Below, one piece after another: positions 17,573 to 26,530 of a stretch of 32,883 nt of DNA. The stretch is from Crocosphaera sp. Lineage in GTDB: Bacteria > Cyanobacteriota > Cyanobacteriia > Cyanobacteriales > Microcystaceae. The notes below the pieces were generated by a model. The model was not told the origin of the DNA and ran no database searches. It saw nothing but the letters and a program-made list of their open reading frames with translations. The stretch is taken from positions 1 to 32,883 of the forward strand of contig JASJDN010000063.1 in NCBI GenBank assembly GCA_030065205.1, written 5' to 3'. Each line of letters begins with the position of its first letter. Position 1 is the first letter of the stretch. A program made the translations under genes and the position numbers.

Positions 17573-19021
17573 CTACTGTAACGGAGGTCGTTGATTATGC
17601 CAATCTGTGGACTGTTCATAAGCATAGGCCACTTGAAACAGTTTACCTTCTTCGAGAACATTGCCGATTAATTGTAAGCCAATGGGCAGGTTTTGCTCAT
17701 CAAACCCACAGGGAATACTCATTCCTGGTAAGCCCGCTAAATTAACAGGAATGGTCATTAAATCAGATAAATACATACTCAGGGGATCGGAAGTTTTTTC
17801 CCCTGCTTTAAACGCCGTTGTAGGAGACGTAGGACACACTAATACATCCACCTGCTCAAACCCTGCGTCAAAATCCTGTTTAATTAAGGTGCGAACTTTT
17901 TGGGCTTTGAGATAATAAGCGTCATAATAACCGGCTGATAGGGTATAAGTCCCAATCATAATCCGTCGTTTTACCTCGTTACCGAAGCCAGTAGCGCGGG
18001 TTTTGGTGTACATATCGATCAAGGTGTCTGCATCTTCACGGATACCATATTTAACCGCATCGTAACGGGCTAAATTAGAAGAGGCTTCTGACGGGGCGAT
18101 GATATAGTACGCCGGTAAACCGTAACGGAAACGGGGACAGGAAATATTAACCACTTTTGCCCCTAACGTTTTGAGATGATCGATTGCTTTTTTGACAGTT
18201 TCGGCTACCACGGGATCTAATCCTTCCCCAAAGGTTTCGTCAATAACGCCCACGGTTAACCCTTCTAAAGAGGGTTTGAGGAATTGGGTATAGTCGGGGA
18301 TGGGGGTGTTGATGCTAGTGGAATCTTTGGCATCGTAACCTGCGATCGCCCCTAATAAAATGGCTGCGTCTTCCACGTTGCGGGCAAAGGGGCCAATTTG
18401 ATCCAAAGAAGAAGCATAAGCCACCAACCCAAAGCGAGACACCAGTCCATAGGTGGGTTTTAGCCCCACTACGCCACATAAAGAAGCCGGTTGACGGATC
18501 GAACCCCCGGTATCGGAACCTAAAGCCACAACGCATTCTGAGGCAGCTACAGCAGCCGCAGATCCCCCGGAAGATCCCCCTGGAACCCTAGAAAGGTCCC
18601 ACGGGTTAGCGGTGACTTGATAACCAGAGTTTTCGGTGGAACTGCCCATAGCAAACTCATCCAGGTTGGTTTTCCCTACCATGACGGCCCCTGCGTCTTT
18701 TAATTTTTGGGTAACGGTGGATTCGTAGGGAGGGACAAAATTAGCTAAAATCTTCGAGCCACAGGTGGTTTGAATGCCTGTAGTACACATATTATCTTTA
18801 ATACCGATGGGAATACCCGCTAAAAGGCCAATCTCTTCATTTTTGGCGATTTTTTCATCGACTTTTTTGGCGGTTTCCAGGGCGTGGTCGGCGGTAACTT
18901 GGAGGAAACTTTTAACTTTTGCATCGACTGCGTTGATTCTGTCTAGGGCTTCTGTGGTAATTTCAACAGCAGATCGTTCTTTTTTGATTAATTGTTGATG
19001 GAGTTCGCGGATAGATGTCAT
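17573..19021 (-). CDS. gatA: Glutamyl-tRNA(Gln)/aspartyl-tRNA(Asn) amidotransferase subunit A
   Basis: 482 aa, the usual GatA length. In the GatCAB complex it releases ammonia from glutamine, which is used to convert Glu-tRNA(Gln) to Gln-tRNA(Gln) in the cytoplasm. The amidase-signature triad is complete: Lys75 in PIGIKDNM, cis-Ser150 in the [10 protein letters not shown] loop, and nucleophile Ser174 in [16 protein letters not shown] 19021 gives [11 protein letters not shown], the standard start. gatB and gatC are not in the window. The promoter region contains a 108-bp MITE, whose near edge is 86 bp upstream of the start. Confidence 0.97.
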   Translation of the reverse strand: MTSIRELHQQLIKKERSAVEITTEALDRINAVDAKVKSFLQVTADHALETAKKVDEKIAKNEEIGLLAGIPIGIKDNMCTTGIQTTCGSKILANFVPPYESTVTQKLKDAGAVMVGKTNLDEFAMGSSTENSGYQVTANPWDLSRVPGGSSGGSAAAVAASECVVALGSDTGGSIRQPASLCGVVGLKPTYGLVSRFGLVAYASSLDQIGPFARNVEDAAILLGAIAGYDAKDSTSINTPIPDYTQFLKPSLEGLTVGVIDETFGEGLDPVVAETVKKAIDHLKTLGAKVVNISCPRFRYGLPAYYIIAPSEASSNLARYDAVKYGIREDADTLIDMYTKTRATGFGNEVKRRIMIGTYTLSAGYYDAYYLKAQKVRTLIKQDFDAGFEQVDVLVCPTSPTTAFKAGEKTSDPLSMYLSDLMTIPVNLAGLPGMSIPCGFDEQNLPIGLQLIGNVLEEGKLFQVAYAYEQSTDWHNQRPPLQ

Positions 19022-19107
19022 AGTCTACTCTAATCAGTGAAGGGAGGGGATAGGTTACACGCCCACCATCTAAAGATAGTACCATTTTGACGCATGATAC
19101 TTAAAGA

Positions 19108-19215
19108 TATAGCAGTTCTCATACTTGTGAGGTACAGAGGTTATCGCTTGGAGGCAGGAGGCAGGGGGCAGGAGGCAGGAGTTAAGTGTACCTCATGAGT
19201 CCGAGAAACGCTATA
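19108..19215. mobile_element. 108-bp MITE, copy 1
   Basis: The element has imperfect terminal inverted repeats of about 30 bp: TATAGCAGTTCTCATACTTG at one end and the complement of CGAGAAACGCTATA at the other, with GAGGTAC/GTACCTC inside. The core is a G-rich run of GGAGGCAG units. It is identical to the copy at 30669-30776 except for one base (position 13, C here and G there). There is no coding capacity. It sits between the gatA start and the tnpB remnant. Confidence 0.85.
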
Positions 19216-19225
19216 GATTGAACTA

Positions 19226-19246
19226 CCCCAACGCAAGGCGATGGGG
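19226..19246 (-). repeat. Right-end hairpin of the tnpB element
   Basis: On the minus strand, CCCCATCGC-CTT-GCGTTGGGG forms a 9-position stem with one mismatch, starting five bases after the tnpB stop. Hairpins at this position belong to the right end and guide-RNA scaffold of tnpB elements. The sequence past it runs into the MITE copy, so the present guide region would be MITE-derived. Confidence 0.5.
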
Positions 19247-19251
19247 ATTCT

Positions 19252-20544
19252 TTACACGATAAAGAATCGTCTTGGAGCGTCCAAAAGCCCCTCTAATACC
19301 TCCCTCTTTTCAAAGAGATTGGCTTTACTTTTACGTCCAATATTAGCAGAACCATTAATATCTGAGTTGACTAATTTTTCATCCTTAGTCCGATACAAAC
19401 CTCTCTTAATTCTCTTTCCGAAAAATTCGTAGGTTTGTGGATTATCTGCATTATATTCTGGTAGCTTATCTAAATCTAATGCACTGGCCAAACTGGTGTA
19501 GGATTCTTCTTGTTCAATGTAATTAACCCCATATCTTTTACATAAGTAGGCTAGTTGTTGTCTGAGGGCATGAAAAGGAATTTGTACGAAGTTTTGATTG
19601 TTGACTTTGCCAATGTTAATCCTCGTTTTCCAACCTTCATTAACTCCTACAATTAATGTGCCTAATTTATGTTCTAGACAGTAATTAATGACTAATCTCG
19701 CTGTCTTTTTTAGGTAATCATTTACCTGATTACTTCGCTTTAAGATTAACTTGGCCATCTTATTGGTTAATCTTTTTATTCCCTGTAAATCCTTAAGAGA
19801 CTGTAATTTACTTAGCTGCTTATTGTACCATTGGTTCATTGATTTTAGTTTTCGTCCATCCACTAGCAATGACTACCCATTTGTATCAATCGCTGCTACT
19901 AGATTATTCAGTCCTAAGTCTAAGCTTAAACATTGATTTTTATCTAGATTCTCTACTCTTTCCTCCTTAATTTCATAGACGAATTGAGCCACAAAATAAC
20001 GACCGTTATATTTAGGAATAATGCTAAACTCATGAATCTTTTTCCCTTTTATCATCGGGGGAATTGAAAATTTAAACGCTTTAAAGGCTTTCCCTTTTGT
20101 TTCTCTATAGTTTTTTCTAAACTTGTTAGAAACAGAAAATTGTATCGCTCCTTCCTTAATATAGGGTTGAGGATACACTAAAGGAAAATAACCATCTTTT
20201 TTGAGATAATGAGGTAAGGATATTCTGGCTGCTAATTTTCCTTCTTTTTTTCTTTCTAGCAGCTTAAAAAAGCCCCTAATAGCTTCATCTACAGATTTGA
20301 GACATTGTTGGACTACTTGAGAATGCAACAAACCATAATTTTCATTGTCTTTGCAATGATGATAGTTCGATTCATAAGCTAAAAAACGATTTTCTGCAAA
20401 AAAGAACTGTCTTACCTTGTATAGTCCTACATTATACATATTTTTAGCTAAACGGCATTGATAGCGCAGTATTTCATACTGCTCTGCTGTTAAGTCTCGG
20501 ATTTGTATCGATTGCGTGACTAACATCGGCAGGACTTTCAACAT
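19252..20544 (-). pseudogene. tnpB: tnpB of the IS607/IS1341-like group, interrupted by one amber codon
   Basis: Two segments in the same frame (20544-19873 and 19872-19252) are separated only by TAG at 19875-19873, in the context DTNG-stop-SLLVDGRKLKS. A CAG to TAG change would explain it. RuvC-like acidic positions remain on both sides: LSLDLGLNNL before the stop, and GVNEGWK and NSDINGSANIGRK after it. The region between the last two motifs has no CxxC pair, so the zinc finger is absent or altered. Full length would be about 430 aa. No shared frame or sequence identity with the tnpB at the left edge is evident, so it is a different element. The downstream part could restart at TTG 19869, but that would lack the first RuvC aspartate. 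Confidence 0.85.
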
Positions 20545-20587
20545 ATCTTACTTTAATTGTAACATATCAGTAAAATATTAAAGCGGT

Positions 20588-20699
20588 GAGACACAAAAAT
20601 TCATCTCCTGACCCACCTTGAATTGAATTCAAGGTGGAAAGCAGGAGTGCATTCCGCACCCGACAACTTGTAGAAGTTGGGGTATTCTTTTTGTGTCTC
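20588..20699. repeat. 112-bp compound inverted repeat, MITE-like or IS left end
   Basis: The outer arms GAGACACAAAAA (20588-20599) and TTTTTGTGTCTC (20688-20699) are perfect 12-bp complements. Nested inside are TCCTG/CAGGA and a perfect 12-1-12 palindrome, CCACCTTGAATT then G then AATTCAAGGTGG (20613-20637). A second small hairpin (CCCGACAACTTGTAGAAGTTGGGG) follows. It lies between tnpB and the protease gene. Confidence 0.65.
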
Positions 20700-20718
20700 T
20701 GGTTTTTCTTTTTGAGAT

Positions 20719-20747
20719 AAAAAAAGGAAGAAAGTTACCTTTCTTCC
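20719..20747 (-). terminator. Rho-independent terminator of the protease gene
   Basis: Read on the minus strand, GGAAGAAAG-GTAA-CTTTCTTCC is a perfect 9-bp stem followed by seven T. It starts 24 bp after the stop of the protease gene. Confidence 0.88.
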
Positions 20748-20770
20748 TTTCATCAGTAAATGGTTTAAAA

Positions 20771-22072
20771 TTATCGCAAGGTACTACGAGCATTGGTTCC
20801 ACCAGACTTAGCAATTTCCTGTTCTAAGATTTCGTAAGCCTTATCGAATTGAGGATCACCAAAAGCACCGATTTTGTCTCGTTCTTGTTGAAGGTCTTTT
20901 CTTTGTTCTTCAGTCAATTCCAACACAACATCAGGTTCAATTCCCTGCTTATTAATATCTCGACCACTGGGAGTCAAATATTTAGCAATGGTTACAGCTA
21001 GTCCTGATGTCCCATCTCCCAACCGTCGCACCGATTGTACTAACCCCTTACCAAAGGTTTTGGTTCCTACTAAAGTTGCTCGGTCATTATCCTGTAAAGC
21101 ACCAGAAAGAATTTCACTGGCACTGGCAGAACCACCATCTACCAAGATGACGAGGGGTTTATCGGTCAAAGCACGGTTTGTCGCCCGTTGCGCTTCCACT
21201 TCTCCGTTGCGACTCACGGTAGAGACGATTCTACCTTGGTCCAGCCACATCCGAGCAATTTCAATGCTGGAGTAGAGCAGTCCCCCTGGATTGGAGCGTA
21301 AGTCTAAGATGTAACCATTAACCTTAGCGGCTTCAGCTTCACGAATGGCATTACGCATTTCTTCGCTGGCGTGGGCGCTAAACTGGGTCAGACGAATATA
21401 ACCGACTTTACCAGTCGGTGTGTCTTTCACCTGAGCTTTAACGGGGTGGAGTTCAATACGCGCTCTGACAATGGGATAGTTAATTTCCTCATTGGTACGA
21501 CGAATGGTTAAAGTAACCTTGCTCCCTGGTTTGCCTCGAATGAGTTTCACCGCATCTTCCACTTCCATGCCTTCGGTGGTTTTGCCATCGATTTTAGTAA
21601 TAACATCTTTAGCAAGAATTCCTGCCTCAAAAGCAGGCGTATCTTCGATGGGAGCAACAACGGTTAATTCTTTGGTTTCTTCGTCTTTGGTAATTTGAAT
21701 ACCCACACCGGTTAATTCCCCGGAGGTATCAATTTGCATATTTTTGAACTCTTGGGGGTCCATAAAACGGGTGTAGGGATCATCGAGTTGTTCCAACATT
21801 TCCCGAATCGCTTTATAGGCATCTTCTTTACTTTTATAGGTTTTAGATTCTCCCACATATTGCTGACGAACCGCAAGCCAATCTACCTGATTAAACGTAC
21901 CATCAACATAGGTATCATTAATAACTTGCCAAACTTCATCCACTAATTTCTTGGGATTATCGTCAAGATAAGCAAAGCTACGGGAAAGACGTAACCCTGC
22001 TCCGGTAACAGCAACGGCGGTTAAAACTGCAGCAGTTGCACCAAGAACTAACCCTTTTTTGTAATTGACCAT
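20771..22072 (-). CDS. Carboxy-terminal processing protease (S41 family, Ctp)
   Basis: 433 aa. An N-terminal hydrophobic segment (about 7-27) is a signal peptide or anchor, placing the enzyme in the periplasm or lumen. A PDZ domain spans about 105-195 (TGVGIQI, GILAKDVITKIDGK) and the S41 catalytic domain about 205-400. The Ser/Lys dyad is Ser317 in GGSASASEI and Lys342 in GKGLVQ, exactly 25 residues apart as in the plant and algal D1 protease. Cyanobacteria have three paralogues, CtpA, CtpB and CtpC; CtpA matures the D1 protein of photosystem II. The sequence alone does not tell me which paralogue this is. It ends in a strong terminator and is divergent from ftsQ, across a 200-bp gap. Confidence 0.93.
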   Translation of the reverse strand: MVNYKKGLVLGATAAVLTAVAVTGAGLRLSRSFAYLDDNPKKLVDEVWQVINDTYVDGTFNQVDWLAVRQQYVGESKTYKSKEDAYKAIREMLEQLDDPYTRFMDPQEFKNMQIDTSGELTGVGIQITKDEETKELTVVAPIEDTPAFEAGILAKDVITKIDGKTTEGMEVEDAVKLIRGKPGSKVTLTIRRTNEEINYPIVRARIELHPVKAQVKDTPTGKVGYIRLTQFSAHASEEMRNAIREAEAAKVNGYILDLRSNPGGLLYSSIEIARMWLDQGRIVSTVSRNGEVEAQRATNRALTDKPLVILVDGGSASASEILSGALQDNDRATLVGTKTFGKGLVQSVRRLGDGTSGLAVTIAKYLTPSGRDINKQGIEPDVVLELTEEQRKDLQQERDKIGAFGDPQFDKAYEILEQEIAKSGGTNARSTLR

Positions 22073-22272
22073 AAGCTAAGTGTGTGTTTATGAAACTTCT
22101 ATAACAGGCGAGTGCTGACTCTACGACAGGAACTTGTCTGAACTAATTTTATTCAGTATATCTTAGACTTTTGTAACTTGACTTAGTAAACTTATTTTTA
22201 CTGAGTTATTTTTTAATAGAGTAAGCCTCTTCCCAATCATAGCATTGTCCTAACGGTGATGACGGAAATCTT

Positions 22273-23073
22273 ATGACAGATAGCACTTTAATTCCTGCTG
22301 ATTCCCTAAAAAATCAACGCCAAACCCTACGCCATCAACGCCGTTTAAAAGGATGGCAAGGGGTCTGGCGATTTCTCTTCCTCTGTGGTATGACAGGAGG
22401 ATTAATTTGGAGTGTGAGCTTACCCCATTGGCTCATTCGGGAAAAATCACAAATTAAAATTCTGGGTAATGAGCGACTAGATAAAGAACAAATCCATACC
22501 ATGCTCGATATAAGTTATCCCCAGTTAATCTGGAAGTTACCCATTCATCGCTTGAGACAACAACTGGAAAATCAACCGCCCCTAGAAAGCGTCTATCTGA
22601 CTCGTCAACTCCTTCCTGTCGAAGTCACTGTTATGGTCAAAGAAAGACAACCAGTGGCCGAAGCTACTATGGAAGGAAAAGCTGGTTTTATCGATAATCA
22701 AGGGGTTTGGATTCCTCGGTCGTTTTATCAAGACGCTAAGGTTAAGCCATCGGTTAAATTGAAAGTGTTAGGGTTGAGTCCTCACACTTTAACTTATTGG
22801 GAAAGTATGTATCCTTTAATTATCAATTCCCCTCTGGAAATTACGACCATTGATTGGCGTGATCCCAGTAACTTAATTTTACATACCGCTTTAGGAGCGG
22901 TTCATTGTGGAACTTATCGTGATAGGGAACAATTTCTTAAACAACTCCAAGGATTAGGCAAACTGCGTCAACTATCTTCACAAGTGGCCAAAGAACGCAT
23001 TATCTATCTCGATTTATCTAACCCCGATGCGCCTTCAGTGCATCTTAAAGATATTCCTTCAGAGTCTGATTAG
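22273..23073 (+). CDS. ftsQ: Cell division protein FtsQ
   Basis: 266 aa. A short cytoplasmic N-terminus rich in basic residues is followed by one membrane helix (about 33-52). A POTRA domain follows (about 58-125: IKILGNERLDKEQI, PLESVYLTRQLLPVEVTVMV, KERQPVA), then the FtsQ/DivIB domain with GFIDNQGVWIP. FtsQ links early and late divisome proteins at the septum. In several cyanobacteria ftsQ lies directly before ftsZ. Here the next gene is convergent, so ftsZ is not linked. The start ATG 22273 follows GACGGAAATCTT, with a weak GGA Shine-Dalgarno. Confidence 0.88.
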   Translation: MTDSTLIPADSLKNQRQTLRHQRRLKGWQGVWRFLFLCGMTGGLIWSVSLPHWLIREKSQIKILGNERLDKEQIHTMLDISYPQLIWKLPIHRLRQQLENQPPLESVYLTRQLLPVEVTVMVKERQPVAEATMEGKAGFIDNQGVWIPRSFYQDAKVKPSVKLKVLGLSPHTLTYWESMYPLIINSPLEITTIDWRDPSNLILHTALGAVHCGTYRDREQFLKQLQGLGKLRQLSSQVAKERIIYLDLSNPDAPSVHLKDIPSESD

Positions 23074-23080
23074 GGAATTT

Positions 23081-23488
23081 CTAGGCATTTTTAGCAAGTT
23101 CATTGACTTTTTTGGCTAATTCTATATCTTTATTCGTAATCCCTCCTGCATCATGGGTGTTTAAATCAATGGTGACACGATTATACACATTACACCATTC
23201 AGGATGATGTCCCATCGATTCTGCCACTAAAGCCACACTAGACATAAACCCAAACGCTTCGACGAAAGAACTAAATTGAAGTTGACGATGCAATTTTCCC
23301 TCTTTTTCTGTCCATCCTTCTAATTGATCTAAAGCGTTTTTAATTTCCTGGGAAGATAATACGTTAATGTTACTCATAACCCTCTCATTATCAACAGTAG
23401 TCATTACACTAGCAGAACGATGAAAGAACGGAATCGGACTAATTAGAACCATCAGACTAACTATCAAAACCCAAAAAAATCCTTTCAT
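23081..23488 (-). CDS. Pterin-4a-carbinolamine dehydratase (PCD/DCoH family) with predicted signal peptide
   Basis: The C-terminal 95 or so residues are the PCD domain: [20 protein letters not shown], the active-site motif ESMGHHPEW, then [20 protein letters not shown]. The enzyme dehydrates 4a-hydroxytetrahydropterin in pterin recycling. Unusually it is preceded by [20 protein letters not shown], which reads as a signal peptide, suggesting export. I chose ATG 23488 because it starts that peptide with a positive n-region. An in-frame ATG at 23551 would add 21 residues. A cytosolic form could start at the internal Met of MSNINVLS. Its stop is 7 bp from the ftsQ stop, in convergent orientation. 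Confidence 0.85.
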   Translation of the reverse strand: MKGFFWVLIVSLMVLISPIPFFHRSASVMTTVDNERVMSNINVLSSQEIKNALDQLEGWTEKEGKLHRQLQFSSFVEAFGFMSSVALVAESMGHHPEWCNVYNRVTIDLNTHDAGGITNKDIELAKKVNELAKNA

Positions 23489-23626
23489 TTCTTCTACAGC
23501 TTTTAATGACTTATTTCTTCTTAGAATAGCAAAAATCGGAAGAAGATTCAAAGTGAACTACCCCAACTGACTCCGCTAAAATTAGAAAGGAGAAAAATCA
23601 AAAATTTTTTGAGAATAAATAATATG

Positions 23627-23770
23627 CTAATTCTTTAGATTGGGTTGAGGTGATTGATTATAGTTTTTCAAGAAAACTTGAAGTTGTTTAAAGTCAGTCA
23701 ATATATCCTGCTTCTTACTTCTAGACGCATTGAGAATAGTTTGTAAATTAGTATTTTGGATAAAATTCAT
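23627..23770 (-). CDS. Possible small protein (47 aa), unknown
   Basis: ATG 23770 to TAG 23627 encodes a polar, Asn/Gln/Lys-rich peptide (MNFIQNTNLQTILNASRSKK and 27 more residues) with two likely amphipathic helices. It is preceded by no clear Shine-Dalgarno. It lies in a 290-bp spacer upstream of the PCD gene on the same strand. Composition is plausible for a real small gene but there is no family match. Confidence 0.3.
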   Translation of the reverse strand: MNFIQNTNLQTILNASRSKKQDILTDFKQLQVFLKNYNQSPQPNLKN

Positions 23771-23841
23771 AATAGAAGGTAAGATGATTTTAAAACTTTC
23801 CTAGAGTCTACTATAAATCATTAATTGTTTATTGCTTTAAT

Positions 23842-24552
23842 ATGACTAATCCACCCATTGCAGTTGTGCTTTTATCAGGAGGTTTAGACTCGGCTACCTC
23901 GGCTGCGATCGCTATCGACCAAGGCTATGAAGTGATTGCCCTTTCCCTACGCTATGGACAACGACATCAACGGGAGTTAGACGCAGCCAAAACCATTGCT
24001 CAAACCCTTCATATCACCCAACACTATATCATTGATGTTAATATCGCTCAATGGGGAGGCTCATCTTTGACCGATCCTTCCTTATCATTGCCCCAAAGCG
24101 GTGTTGATCCCAGCGTTATCCCGTCAACCTATGTGCCTGGCAGAAATACCGTTTTTATTGCTCTAGCCCTCTCCTTAGCCGAAGCCAAGGGCGCACAAGC
24201 CATTTATTTAGGCATCAACGCAGTGGATTATTCTGGTTATCCCGATTGTCGCCCCGATTATCTCCAAGCCTATCAAACCCTGGCCAATTTTTCCTCAAAA
24301 GCAGCATTGGAAGGGAACGCGCCTCAACTGGTTGCTCCCTTAATTACCAAAACAAAAGTTGATATTATCGAAGATGCTATAAGATTAGGGGTTCCTATAG
24401 CCAAAACTTGGTCATGTTATCAAGGGGACGAAGAACCCTGTGGACTCTGTGACTCTTGTCGTATCCGCGATCGCGCTTTAAGTGAAGCAGGGTATCCTGA
24501 ATTAATGACCGCCAAAGGTCAACAAATAGACACATCAAACCAAGAACACTGA
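23842..24552 (+). CDS. queC: 7-cyano-7-deazaguanine synthase
   Basis: 236 aa. QueC converts 7-carboxy-7-deazaguanine to preQ0 with ATP and ammonia, a step of queuosine synthesis. The PP-loop is SGGLDS at 12-17. The [16 protein letters not shown] segment and [11 protein letters not shown] are family hallmarks. The zinc site is Cys192, Cys200, Cys203 and Cys206 in the C-terminal [15 protein letters not shown]. The sequence is complete. It is a single gene here; other queuosine genes are not in the window. Two HIP1 octamers lie in it (near 23905 and 24465). Confidence 0.96.
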   Translation: MTNPPIAVVLLSGGLDSATSAAIAIDQGYEVIALSLRYGQRHQRELDAAKTIAQTLHITQHYIIDVNIAQWGGSSLTDPSLSLPQSGVDPSVIPSTYVPGRNTVFIALALSLAEAKGAQAIYLGINAVDYSGYPDCRPDYLQAYQTLANFSSKAALEGNAPQLVAPLITKTKVDIIEDAIRLGVPIAKTWSCYQGDEEPCGLCDSCRIRDRALSEAGYPELMTAKGQQIDTSNQEH

Positions 24553-24604
24553 TGGACTTAATTCTATCGTATTGCAAAGATATAGCACTACCCATTATGC
24601 TTAG

Positions 24605-24877
24605 GACATCATCAAAGCTGAGTATTTAAACGATGATAAGATTGGCAAAGTAATGGACAAACTTTATGAAAAAGATTTGTCATCAATTTTTCTGATGATC
24701 GCTTTAGGTGTTGTTAAAAACTATCAACTATTAACTAACTTTTCTCACCTAGATTCCTCTTCATTTTCCGTTGATGGGAAGTATTTAAGCAATAACTTAA
24801 TCCCTTCAAAACAAGAAGAAAAACAAGAAGAAGAAAAAAGTGAAGAGCCAGCACAGGTGGATTTATCCCCTGTTTAG
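24605..24877 (+). pseudogene. IS1634-type (DUF4277) transposase N-terminal fragment
   Basis: The open frame includes AEYLNDDKIGKVMDKLYEKD, then LSSIFLMIALGVVKNY and NFSHLDSSSFSVDGKY. This is the pattern of the N-terminal DUF4277 domain of IS1634/IS4-type transposases. The homologous frame starts before the first ATG (24653) and is closed upstream by TAG 24602-24604. It ends shortly after an acidic Glu/Lys-rich tail, before the catalytic DDE core. It is a dead remnant of an insertion sequence downstream of queC. Confidence 0.75.
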
Positions 24878-24886
24878 ATAACCTCT

Positions 24887-24917
24887 AGAATCCCTGCGGT
24901 TTTAACCCAGGGATTCT
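24887..24917. repeat. Perfect 10-bp inverted repeat downstream of trpC
   Basis: AGAATCCCTG (24887-24896) pairs with CAGGGATTCT (24908-24917). The loop contains GGTT/AACC, which can extend the stem. It lies between the transposase remnant and trpC, 44 bp past the trpC stop. It may act as terminator or mRNA-end hairpin, though no U-tract follows on either strand. Confidence 0.5.
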
Positions 24918-24960
24918 CAAAGTTGGGTAATCTCGGACTAGACCAGAAATTCTTTATCAG

Positions 24961-25845
24961 TTAAGCAGAAAATAAGTCAGCGATCGCCTGGGTTGGATCA
25001 TCTTGTTTAACTAAAGATTCCCCAATTAAAACAGCATTAGCTCCCGCATTTTTCACTGTTTGTAAGTGTTCAGGAGTATGGATACCGGATTCACTAACAA
25101 TATGAATCCCTTGCTCTTTGAGCTTATCGTAACGAGCAGTTAATAAGTCTTTTGTTGTATCTAAACTTACTTCAAACGTTTCTAGGTTACGGTTATTAAT
25201 TCCCACTAAAGAAACCCCTTCAATCCCTAAAACTCGATCCATTTCTGCTAAGGAATGAACCTCCACCAAAGGAGTCATCCCCAAAGAACGAATAATTTTG
25301 ATGAAATATTGCAAATCTGAATCTTTGAGAATCGCAGCAATTAATAATACCGCATCCGCCCCTTTAACCCTTGCTAAATAAATTTGATAGGGATAAATAA
25401 TAAACTCTTTACACAGCAGGGGAATATCCACTGCCTGACGCACTAAAGCTAGGTTCTCAAAACTCCCTTGGAAAAATTTACTATCCGTAAGTACCGATAA
25501 ACAACTCGCCCCCCCTTTCACATAAGCTTGGGCAATGGCCACGGGATCAAAATCTTCTCGAATCACACCCTTAGACGGAGACGCTTTTTTGACTTCTGCA
25601 ATCAAAGCCGGTTGGGTTTTACCCCGTACTATAGCCCCCAAAAAGTCTTTGGCCGGTGGCGCATTTCGTTCCTGTTTTCGCAAGTCTAACAAGGAAAGAC
25701 GTTCCCGCATTCGTTCCACTTCTTTTTCTTTGTGCCAGACGATTTCTTCGAGGATATGGTTAGCCTCTCCATTGGGGTCGGGGACTTGATAACGTAAGAT
25801 ATCGACTTCTACTGCTGGATTGGGGGGTCGTCTTCTGATTTCCAT
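24961..25845 (-). CDS. trpC: Indole-3-glycerol-phosphate synthase
   Basis: 294 aa. TrpC closes the indole ring in tryptophan synthesis. The (beta/alpha)8 barrel motifs are all present: [20 protein letters not shown] near 80, [20 protein letters not shown] near 145, [13 protein letters not shown] near 195, [12 protein letters not shown] near 215, VSESGI near 250 and [10 protein letters not shown] near 275. An N-terminal extension of about 30 residues ([19 protein letters not shown]) is usual in cyanobacteria. It is a single gene: the other trp genes are not nearby, as is usual in this phylum. A HIP1 octamer overlaps the 3' end near 24979. Confidence 0.96.
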   Translation of the reverse strand: MEIRRRPPNPAVEVDILRYQVPDPNGEANHILEEIVWHKEKEVERMRERLSLLDLRKQERNAPPAKDFLGAIVRGKTQPALIAEVKKASPSKGVIREDFDPVAIAQAYVKGGASCLSVLTDSKFFQGSFENLALVRQAVDIPLLCKEFIIYPYQIYLARVKGADAVLLIAAILKDSDLQYFIKIIRSLGMTPLVEVHSLAEMDRVLGIEGVSLVGINNRNLETFEVSLDTTKDLLTARYDKLKEQGIHIVSESGIHTPEHLQTVKNAGANAVLIGESLVKQDDPTQAIADLFSA

Positions 25846-26063
25846 GGGTTTTATTAAGAAATTTTAAGAAACTACCTAAGATATTCTGCCATCTAGGATA
25901 TTGTATCCATAATTCCCGTACCGTTACCAGAACGGTTACCGCATTTACCGTAAATCTGGTGAGGGAACTTACGGAGAGGTGTGGGTAAGATAAAAAAAAA
26001 GATTTTCTATATAATCCGATAGTATCCCTAACTGTAGATTAAAAATTAAGTTAATCATTACCT

Positions 26064-26252
26064 ATGAATAGCATTAAGGAAAAAATCCAATCCATCTTGA
26101 ATCAATTACCAGATGATTGTTCAATTGAAGATATCCAGTATCATTTGTATGTTCTCGAAAAAATCCGTCAAGGATTACAGGTCGCTGAACGCGAACCCAT
26201 ATTGCAACAAGAGGAAGTCGAGGGACTACTAAGTAAATGGCTTATCGAGTGA
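26064..26252 (+). CDS. Small antitoxin-like protein of a ParE-type module
   Basis: 62 aa, helical and acidic (MNSIKEKIQSILNQLPDDCS, with a Gln/Glu-rich C-terminus ending SKWLIE). The segment LPDDCSIEDIQYHLYVLEKI is the form common in cyanobacterial antitoxins paired with RelE/ParE toxins. It overlaps the toxin gene by 16 nt (26237-26252), which is typical of co-translated pairs. Such antitoxins neutralise the toxin and often repress the operon. No operator was identified. Confidence 0.72.
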   Translation: MNSIKEKIQSILNQLPDDCSIEDIQYHLYVLEKIRQGLQVAEREPILQQEEVEGLLSKWLIE

Positions 26253-26530
26253 TTTGGTCTTCTAAAGCAGTAGAAGATGTTGATTCCATTGCGACCTATA
26301 TCGCCCGTGATTCTCCTTCCTACGCTGCTGCGGTGGTACGCCAGATTTTGGATGCTACCGGTCAGTTGGAGGATAATCCGTTAACAGGAGAGTTGATCGC
26401 TGAGGGGGATAGTATAACCCTTCGAGATCAACCGGCTTATACTTACCGTGTGATCTATCAAGTAGATGGTGATACGGTGATAGTAGTGGCGGTGGTCCAT
26501 ACAAAACGGTTATTAGGTCTCAATGAATAA
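26237..26530 (+). CDS. RelE/ParE-family toxin
   Basis: 97 aa. The family pattern is clear: YRVIWSSKAVEDVDSIATYI, then RQILDATGQLEDNP, a Gly-rich turn, YRVIYQVDGDTVIVVAVVHT and a basic end (KR). ParE toxins poison gyrase and RelE toxins cleave mRNA at the ribosome; which applies cannot be told here. Arg and Tyr residues of the C-terminal sheet are kept, so it looks intact. Its stop TAA (26528-26530) shares one base with the ATG of the next gene, a phycobilin lyase homologue, giving a three-gene coupled unit. Confidence 0.85.
   Translation: MAYRVIWSSKAVEDVDSIATYIARDSPSYAAAVVRQILDATGQLEDNPLTGELIAEGDSITLRDQPAYTYRVIYQVDGDTVIVVAVVHTKRLLGLNE

Noticed and set aside
20629..20814. 61-codon minus-strand frame
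   Set aside because: Overlaps the protease 3' end in another frame and runs through its terminator and the inverted repeat.
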